From Armatimonadota bacterium (GTDB lineage Bacteria > Armatimonadota > Hebobacteria > Hebobacterales > WVXJ01): DNA of 13,101 nucleotides. The DNA is taken from assembly GCA_011773575.1 (NCBI GenBank), contig WVXJ01000014.1, forward strand, positions 5,224 through 18,324, given 5' to 3'. Under the pieces are notes generated by a model. The model was given only the letters and a program-made list of their open reading frames with translations. It was not told where the DNA came from and made no database searches. Every line of letters starts with the position of its first letter. Position 1 is the first letter of the stretch. Below, one piece after another: positions 1 through 4,117 of the stretch. The position numbers and the translations under genes are program-made.

Positions 1-765
1 AAGATATTCTTCGAGGATGTGGATATGCTGGAAATTGCCTCCGGCGAACTGCGCCAACTGCGCCCGAGAATGCAGATGATCTTCCAAGATCCCTTTTCCT
101 CATTAAATCCGCATAAGACTGTCGAGCAGATCATCGCGCTCCCACTGCGCATAAGGGGAACGCGCTCGAGAGAGGCGCTCGATAAGCGCATAAAGGAACT
201 GCTGCAATTGGTCGGGTTCGATCTTTCACAGGCGCACAGATTCCCCCATCAATTCAGCGGCGGACAGCGCCAGCGGATAGGCATCGCCCGCACCCTCGCC
301 TGCGAACCGGAGTTGGTGATCGCGGATGAGCCGGTCGCCTCGCTCGATGTTTCAATACAGGCGCAGATACTGGAGATTCTGCGCGGTCTTCAACAGCGTT
401 TCCGGTTGACCACGGTTTTCATATCACATGATATCAGCGTCGTCTCTCATGTTAGCCAGCGTATCGCCATCATGTATCTCGGCAAGATAGTAGAGATCGG
501 CCCCGCGCAATCAGTAATCCGCCAGCCGCTGCACCCTTACACACGTGCCTTGCTCGATGCCGTGCCGCGCATTGAGCGAGGCGCCCAAAAGGAGGCGGCC
601 CTGCTCAGCGGGGATCCTCCCAGCCCCATGTCCATTCCCCCTGGCTGTCGCTTCCACACTCGCTGTTATCTGGACCAGATACCGCAATGCCGCAGCACCG
701 AACCGCAATTGCGAGCGGTGCGCCCCTCCCATTCAGCGGCATGCCACCTGGCCGCCTCGCAATAA
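1..765 (+). CDS. Oligopeptide/dipeptide ABC transporter ATP-binding protein, 5'-truncated (OppF/DppF type)
   Basis: This is the ATPase subunit of a peptide importer, which hydrolyses ATP on the cytoplasmic face of a membrane permease pair. The frame is open from base 1, so the true start and the Walker A loop lie left of the window and 254 residues are visible. Counting from base 1, I see the Q-loop FQDPFSSLNP (Q29), the signature FSGGQRQRIGIAR (85-97), Walker B ELVIADEP (104-111), the D-loop SLD (114-116) and the switch histidine in ISHD (H143). The C-terminal extension PLHPYTRALLDAVP followed by PPGCRFHTRC is diagnostic of the Opp/Dpp/nickel family. It carries cysteines 216, 222, 230 and 248; as I recall, a C-terminal Fe-S cluster has been reported in some homologues. 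OppF/DppF rather than OppD/DppD is favoured by the FQDPFSSLNP wording, but substrate cannot be told. The permease and binding-protein genes should lie upstream. Confidence 0.95.
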   Translation, partial: KIFFEDVDMLEIASGELRQLRPRMQMIFQDPFSSLNPHKTVEQIIALPLRIRGTRSREALDKRIKELLQLVGFDLSQAHRFPHQFSGGQRQRIGIARTLACEPELVIADEPVASLDVSIQAQILEILRGLQQRFRLTTVFISHDISVVSHVSQRIAIMYLGKIVEIGPAQSVIRQPLHPYTRALLDAVPRIERGAQKEAALLSGDPPSPMSIPPGCRFHTRCYLDQIPQCRSTEPQLRAVRPSHSAACHLAASQ

Positions 766-798
766 TCACCGCCGCCTTGCACATCAGCCTCACGCGGG

Positions 799-819
799 AA
801 AAGGAAATCTTTCCTTTTT
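799..819 (+). terminator. Weak A/T-rich intrinsic terminator after the peptide ABC gene
   Basis: AAAAGGAA (799-806) pairs perfectly with TTCCTTTT (811-818) across the four-base loop ATCT and ends in a run of five T. It lies 33 bases after the stop of the ABC gene. The stem is A/T-rich and therefore weak. The element is symmetrical, so it could also be a protein-binding palindrome. Confidence 0.45.
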
Positions 820-874
820 GTCTGCTTGTCCACACAAAGGGCAAGCCATGGACTGCGATTGCCGCGCAACATAA

Positions 875-903
875 TTGACGCGCCGATTTCTCCGGAATAG
901 GAT
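875..903 (+). promoter_or_regulatory. Candidate sigma-70 promoter for the small four-cysteine gene
   Basis: TTGACG (875-880) and TAGGAT (898-903) are separated by exactly 17 bases, matching 5/6 and 4/6 of the housekeeping consensus. Transcription from here would give a leader of about 100 bases before the ATG at 1009. That leader holds a hairpin at 931-956. The assignment is by consensus match only. Confidence 0.4.
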
Positions 904-930
904 TTACCGACGCGGTTCTCATCCATGATT

Positions 931-956
931 CCTCGCCGTCCTAAAGACGGAAGAGG
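931..956 (+). promoter_or_regulatory. Leader hairpin upstream of the small four-cysteine gene
   Basis: CCGTC (936-940) pairs with GACGG (946-950) around the loop CTAAA. The stem extends through a small internal loop, with CCTC (931-934) pairing with GAGG (953-956), for nine base pairs in all. It sits between the candidate promoter and the start codon and is not followed by a T run, so it is better read as a leader structure than a terminator. Confidence 0.35.
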
Positions 957-1008
957 AGTCCATCGGAGACCCGCCGCGTCCGAGACTACCCTGCAAGAGG
1001 AGGCTGTG

Positions 1009-1218
1009 ATGGCGAAGATGGCATCCAAGAAGAGAGTGGTGGAGGAGCATAAACTGGCTAGACAGCACAGCGGCCATGGCAACCATCTTTGCGAACTGGT
1101 AGCCAGTCGCAAGATGGACAAGGTGGCGGAACTTACAAAGGGCGCGAAATATATCTGCCACATCTGCGGCCGGGCCGCGGCAAAGCCGTCCCATCTTTGC
1201 GAGGCTGTAAGGATCTAG
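1009..1218 (+). CDS. Small four-cysteine, probably zinc-binding protein of unknown function
   Basis: This is a 69-residue soluble protein with no signal peptide or membrane segment. The ATG at 1009 is chosen because AAGAGGAGG (995-1003) lies five bases before it; an in-frame ATG at 925 has no ribosome-binding site. The N-terminus is basic (KMASKKRVVEEHK). Cysteines are C28, C50, C53 and C64, with histidines at 20, 23, 26, 51 and 62. The core YICHICGRAAAKPSHLCE (48-65) resembles half of a zinc ribbon, and HLCE occurs twice (26-29 and 62-65), suggesting that the two halves supply one metal site. I recall similar short proteins ending in CxxCGRAA...LCxP from anaerobic bacteria, all without known function, but could not check this. 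The gene appears monocistronic, with its own promoter upstream and a convergent gene downstream. Zinc or iron binding is inferred from the cysteines alone. Confidence 0.8.
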   Translation: MAKMASKKRVVEEHKLARQHSGHGNHLCELVASRKMDKVAELTKGAKYICHICGRAAAKPSHLCEAVRI

Positions 1219-1385
1219 GAGGCGCAAAGATTGAAAACAGAGGCGGGGCCGCTTCTTGCGGTCCCGCATCGTTCATGATCGGCTGCAGCAAAAGCCGAAT
1301 ACACATCCACCCATTCAACTTCCTGAGGGGACGAGCCAGCGGCCCCTGTGGCTCTGCGCCGGGGTGGCGGCTTCAGCCTAGCCAT
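1215..1385 (-). CDS. Doubtful 56-codon small ORF downstream of the MFS exporter
   Basis: On the minus strand, GAGGAGGAA stands directly before an ATG at 1385, and the frame is open for 56 codons to a TAG at 1217-1215. The product begins MARLKPPPRRRATG, is rich in Ala, Arg and Pro, and matches no family I know. It starts 30 bases after the MFS stop codon, so it could be a downstream operon member. Against it, the spacing from the ribosome-binding site to the ATG is very short, the ORF runs through two stem-loops that explain the base pattern equally well, and its end overlaps the end of the small four-cysteine gene. It is listed so that it can be tested, and is more likely not a gene. Confidence 0.15.
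   Translation of the reverse strand: MARLKPPPRRRATGAAGSSPQEVEWVDVYSAFAAADHERCGTARSGPASVFNLCAS
1243..1267 (-). terminator. Strong hairpin between convergent genes, probable terminator
   Basis: GCGGGGCCGC (1243-1252) and GCGGTCCCGC (1258-1267) form a ten-pair stem with one G-T wobble around the loop TTCTT. Read on the minus strand it is followed five bases later by TTTT, so it best fits termination of the MFS transcript about 150 bases past its stop. It also lies 24 bases after the stop of the plus-strand four-cysteine gene and may act on both strands, although no T run follows in that direction. Confidence 0.45.
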
Positions 1386-1399
1386 TTCCTCCTCAGGAA
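1320..1399. repeat. 80-base imperfect stem-loop next to the MFS stop codon
   Basis: TTCCTGAGG (1320-1328) is an exact inverted copy of CCTCAGGAA (1391-1399). Inside it, AGCC (1334-1337) can pair with GGCT (1369-1372) and CCCC (1343-1346) with GGGG (1361-1364), giving a long interrupted hairpin. It begins 17 bases after the MFS stop on the minus strand. It could protect the 3' end of the MFS message or aid termination. No second copy is apparent in the window. Confidence 0.4.
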
Positions 1400-1415
1400 C
1401 TCATGCTCTCGGTTT

Positions 1416-2693
1416 CTAAATGGCTTTCGAGGTCTTGTCTTTAGCTCGCTGAATTGCCAGCACGGCTGTTAGTGTCAAGAACATGGCTCCCATGATCACA
1501 AACGGCAGCCGCACCCCCAACACCGATGCCGCCCATCCGCCCACAATGGGCCCGGTCGCCATCCCCAGCGCGGTGGCGGTTGTTGTCAGACCATAGGCCC
1601 GGCCCAGCCGCTCTCGCGGGACAATAGTTGTCACCAGAGCGTTCATGGCCGGGATCATTCCCCCCAAGCCGAGGCCGAAGACCGCGCGCAAAACCAGCAG
1701 TTGTCCTACACTGTTTGCGGCCGCCTGCGGAAATGCCGTCAGCCCAGCCAACAGGGCGCACCCAATCAGCACCTGCTTGTGTCCCCAGCGGTCACTCTCC
1801 CGCCCGATCATCACCGATGCGAAAGCCGCCGTTATTCCGGTCACCGTCAGGATCAATCCCGTCTGGGATGCCGCGCGGCCGGGCTCACTCACAATCTGCT
1901 CCACGAAAAGTGGAAAGATGGGTCCCACGAAAGCGCCGCTCAAATGCAGCAGCAGATATGATATCAGCAATGCCAACACCCCTGGTGACAGCAAAACCTC
2001 GCGCAATGATCCTGTGGTTTCAGCCTTCTCCGGTGCCGGCCGCACAAAGCGTTCTCTCGCTCCGAACAACACCAGCAGGCCGCCGCACAGCAGTGAACCT
2101 CCCGCCACCCAGAAAGGTACGCGGTAGCCGAAATGTTCGGCCGTCACTCCACCCAGATAGGGACCCACTGACAGACCGGCGAACACAGCCATCTGCATCA
2201 GGCCCAGGCTGTATCCCATCTTCTCCTTTGGCACCACACTGGATACGAGCGCCGCCGAGGCCGGCACTGTCCCCGTGACGGCCCCCTGCATCAAACGCAG
2301 CACGAACAACTGATGCACACTCTTCGCGAGCGCCATCAAACTCAGCACCAGAGCGCCGCCGAACATCGCCCTCTGCACCATCGGCTTGCGCCCATAGCGG
2401 TCTGCTACCCATCCCCACAGCGGAGCCGCCACGCTCATCGTCATGGCCCCCGCGCTCACCACCAGCCCCGCCCAGATGGGTACCCATCGCGGGTCCTTGA
2501 CCCCGAGTTCACGCACATAAAAGGGCATAAAGGGCATTACAAAAGAGAAACCGACAATGGCCAGCAATTGCGCCAGCCACATCGTATACAGTGTCATCTG
2601 CCACCGGGGATGACCGTCAGGCTTGGGTTCGGTCAGGTCTGCGTCGCTACTGCCTGTTTCTATCACCTCCTTTCCTATCTCATCTTCACTCAT
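1416..2693 (-). CDS. MFS drug exporter, DHA1 family, MdtG-like
   Basis: This is a 425-residue proton-driven efflux protein of the inner membrane with about twelve membrane segments. A hydrophilic, acidic N-terminal tail (1-30) precedes TM1 (about 35-58). Motif A, GWVADRYGRKP (94-104), sits after TM2, and a second copy, GRESDRWGHK (297-306), lies in the other half. The antiporter motif C appears in TM5 as GLSVGPYLGG (173-182) and is echoed in TM11 as GPIVGG (381-386). The opening VMPFMPFYVRELGV and WAGLVVSAGAMTMSVAAPLWG resemble Escherichia coli MdtG, a fosfomycin and deoxycholate exporter, but the substrate here is unknown. The gene is transcribed away from the glycosidase-like gene. The start codon at 2693 has only a weak ribosome-binding site, whereas a near-perfect one lies inside codons 7-11. 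No alternative start fits that internal site. Confidence 0.92.
   Translation of the reverse strand: MSEDEIGKEVIETGSSDADLTEPKPDGHPRWQMTLYTMWLAQLLAIVGFSFVMPFMPFYVRELGVKDPRWVPIWAGLVVSAGAMTMSVAAPLWGWVADRYGRKPMVQRAMFGGALVLSLMALAKSVHQLFVLRLMQGAVTGTVPASAALVSSVVPKEKMGYSLGLMQMAVFAGLSVGPYLGGVTAEHFGYRVPFWVAGGSLLCGGLLVLFGARERFVRPAPEKAETTGSLREVLLSPGVLALLISYLLLHLSGAFVGPIFPLFVEQIVSEPGRAASQTGLILTVTGITAAFASVMIGRESDRWGHKQVLIGCALLAGLTAFPQAAANSVGQLLVLRAVFGLGLGGMIPAMNALVTTIVPRERLGRAYGLTTTATALGMATGPIVGGWAASVLGVRLPFVIMGAMFLTLTAVLAIQRAKDKTSKAI
2663..2673 (-). promoter_or_regulatory. Near-perfect Shine-Dalgarno sequence inside the MFS coding region
   Basis: The minus strand reads AAAGGAGGTGA, 10 of 11 bases of the full anti-16S complement, at codons 7-11 of the MFS gene. 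No ATG, GTG or TTG follows in frame at usable spacing. The annotated ATG at 2693 is preceded only by GGTTGAG-like sequence. It may bind ribosomes and affect initiation or pausing, or it may be chance. Confidence 0.4.
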
Positions 2694-2746
2694 AACTCAA
2701 CCGTTTCCATCGTGCCATTCCGGCCCGCGTCAGTCATTTGCCATAT

Positions 2747-2763
2747 ATTGTTTCAAGAACAAT
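2747..2763. promoter_or_regulatory. Candidate operator palindrome in the MFS/glycosidase divergent region
   Basis: ATTGTT (2747-2752) and AACAAT (2758-2763) are exact inverted repeats separated by TCAAG. The element is A/T-rich in a GC-rich surrounding and lies 54 bases upstream of the MFS start, a usual place for a local repressor site. No regulator gene is adjacent. Confidence 0.3.
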
Positions 2764-2821
2764 TCCCCGGATTCCTGGTAAGAGTGGGTTCGCCAGTTCG
2801 GGCGGAGCCTGGTCCGGGAAT
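2762..2821 (+). promoter_or_regulatory. Two-tier stem-loop in the glycosidase leader region
   Basis: ATTCCCCGGA (2762-2771) pairs with TCCGGGAAT (2813-2821) with one bulge. Nested inside, GGTTCGCC (2787-2794) pairs with GGCGGAGCC (2801-2809), also with one bulge. The pair forms a plausible folded RNA about 110 bases upstream of the glycosidase-like start. There is no T run directly after it. It does not match a riboswitch class I can recognise. Confidence 0.3.
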
Positions 2822-2844
2822 CGTTAAAGACTGGAAACGCTCGC

Positions 2845-2937
2845 ATGTTGCTGAAAAGGAGGTTTTCGATATCATACCGAAAATACTCTGAGAATGTGTC
2901 GAGTAATTTCGCGCAGAAGAAGAGGCCAAGAAAATGA
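2845..2937 (+). CDS. Possible 30-codon upstream ORF overlapping the glycosidase start (ATGA)
   Basis: An ATG at 2845 opens a frame of 30 codons that ends in a TGA at 2935-2937, sharing four bases (ATGA) with the start of the next gene. This is the classic arrangement for translational coupling. The product starts MLLKRRFSISYRKYSE and is strongly basic (it ends KKRPRK), unlike an ordinary enzyme fragment. Its own ribosome-binding site is poor. A strong AAAAGGAGGT (2854-2863) lies inside it and serves no obvious start codon. It could be a leader peptide controlling the glycosidase-like gene, or a chance frame; composition argues mildly for chance. Confidence 0.2.
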   Translation: MLLKRRFSISYRKYSENVSSNFAQKKRPRK

Positions 2938-3905
2938 CTGAAAAGACAACCCCGAATATGAGCCAGCGCTATTTTGGAGTACCGCCCGCGTTCGATCCGC
3001 AAAAGGGAAAACCCGTACTCGAACCCGAGGGCAAGGGTTACGGCTACTGGGTTGGCGGGCACAGCGTCGTCTTCGACCCGGCCGAGGACAAATTCTATCT
3101 CTACTACCGCGTACGCCATCCTCTCGGCAGAGGTCGTGGCGGAAAATGTCGTATCGCCGAGTCGAAAGATGGCGTCAAGTTCACGGATATCTGGGAGGCG
3201 ACAAAAGAGCAACTTGACGCCGAGTCAATCGAAGTGGGCTCACTTATCCAGGATCCCCTCACCGGCAAATGGAGGCTGTATATCAGTTATCAAGTCCCCG
3301 GCGGGACTTGGAGGGTGGACCTGATTGAGGCGGATCATCCCAAGAACTTCGATCCCTGGCACCATCGCACAGTCATGCAGCCGGAAGAATACGGGCTCGC
3401 TTTTGTGAAAGATCCGCGGGTTTATATTGTGGGCGGTCTGTATGTTGTTTTCGTCGCTGTTTCTGCGCGGGAGACCTGGGCCGAAGGTGAATCCGGCTGG
3501 CGCCACCCATTGGGCAATGATGCCACCGGCATGATGACAAGCCCGGACGGAATCTACTTCCGCAATTTCAAATATGTCTTCGAACCAGGAGGCGGCGCGC
3601 CCGGCGAGTGGGGCCGCTTCAGGGCGAGAATCAATTCGATCGTCCACCTTCCGCCAGTATATCTCGGTTTCTTCGATGGCGGCAGCACAGCCTATGACAA
3701 CTACGAAGAATGGTGCGGCCTGGCTTTCAGCCATGACCTGGAACGCTGGACGCGGGTCAGCACCAATGGCCCCTGGATTCGCAGCCCTCACGGCTGCATT
3801 CGCTACGTGGATGCCATTATCGTGAAAGACGAGATTTGGTACTACTACGAATGGACCCGCGAAGACGGAAGTCACGAACTGCGTGTGAACAAGGTTCGGC
3901 TGTGA
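2934..3905 (+). CDS. Five-bladed beta-propeller glycosidase-like protein (GH43/GH32/GH130-like)
   Basis: This is a 323-residue cytoplasmic protein with no signal peptide. Five similar strand clusters are spaced through it: GGHSVVFDP...FYLYYRV (41-60), EVGSLIQDP...WRLYISYQV (100-121), FVKDPRVYIVGGLYVVFVA (157-175), RINSIVHLP...YLGFFDGG (232-250) and YVDAIIVKDEIWYYYEW (291-307). This is the pattern of five-bladed propeller glycosidases and phosphorylases. KDPRVY (D160) matches the conserved aspartate loop of GH43-like enzymes, and SHDLERWTRV (266-275) is the recurrent blade motif S-x-D-L-x-x-W. Further acidic candidates are D107, E182, E185 and D292. The ATG at 2934 is supported by AGAAGAGG (2918-2925) eight bases upstream. 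It stands alone, without sugar transport or regulator genes, so neither substrate nor hydrolase versus phosphorylase can be told. Confidence 0.75.
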   Translation: MTEKTTPNMSQRYFGVPPAFDPQKGKPVLEPEGKGYGYWVGGHSVVFDPAEDKFYLYYRVRHPLGRGRGGKCRIAESKDGVKFTDIWEATKEQLDAESIEVGSLIQDPLTGKWRLYISYQVPGGTWRVDLIEADHPKNFDPWHHRTVMQPEEYGLAFVKDPRVYIVGGLYVVFVAVSARETWAEGESGWRHPLGNDATGMMTSPDGIYFRNFKYVFEPGGGAPGEWGRFRARINSIVHLPPVYLGFFDGGSTAYDNYEEWCGLAFSHDLERWTRVSTNGPWIRSPHGCIRYVDAIIVKDEIWYYYEWTREDGSHELRVNKVRL

Positions 3906-3927
3906 GACCATAACTCAACGTCCCCAG

Positions 3928-3943
3928 CAAATGGCACCATTTG
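3928..3943. promoter_or_regulatory. Palindrome after the glycosidase-like gene
   Basis: CAAATGG (3928-3934) and CCATTTG (3937-3943) are exact inverted repeats with only two bases between them. The loop is too tight for the full stem in RNA and no T run follows, so a DNA-binding site is as likely as a weak terminator. It lies 22 bases after the stop of the glycosidase-like gene and about 175 bases before the permease-USP start. Confidence 0.3.
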
Positions 3944-4052
3944 GAAGGCTTCAGAGATCTTCTGGTGTCCTGCGCTCGCTTAAACATCGCACCCTATTTC
4001 TTGTTCCTTTCAATGTGGCATACCCTTCATATTCATAGACGGCCGAGGCGCG

Positions 4053-4082
4053 CTTACATGCGCGTGCAGTTTTGTGTATACT
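4053..4082 (+). promoter_or_regulatory. Candidate promoter of the permease-USP gene
   Basis: CTTACA (4053-4058) and TATACT (4077-4082) are 18 bases apart, matching 4/6 and 5/6 of the sigma-70 boxes. The predicted message would have a leader of about 30 bases containing GGAGG (4101-4105), which is 12 bases from the ATG at 4118, a rather long spacing. Confidence 0.4.
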
Positions 4083-4117
4083 CACGGAGATGATTTCATC
4101 GGAGGCACGTTCCTTCA

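Noticed and set aside
925..1008. Upstream ATG at 925 as the start of the four-cysteine protein
   Set aside because: No ribosome-binding site precedes it, the added 28 residues are Arg/Pro-rich, and the region folds into a hairpin. The ATG at 1009 has AAGAGGAGG five bases upstream.
1628..2278. 216-codon plus-strand frame opposite the MFS gene
   Set aside because: It is rich in Pro, Arg and Ser with no domain logic and lies wholly antisense to a clear transporter.
2730..3212. 160-codon minus-strand frame across the divergent region and the glycosidase start
   Set aside because: It has no ribosome-binding site I could see and no recognisable domain, and most of it is antisense to the glycosidase-like gene.
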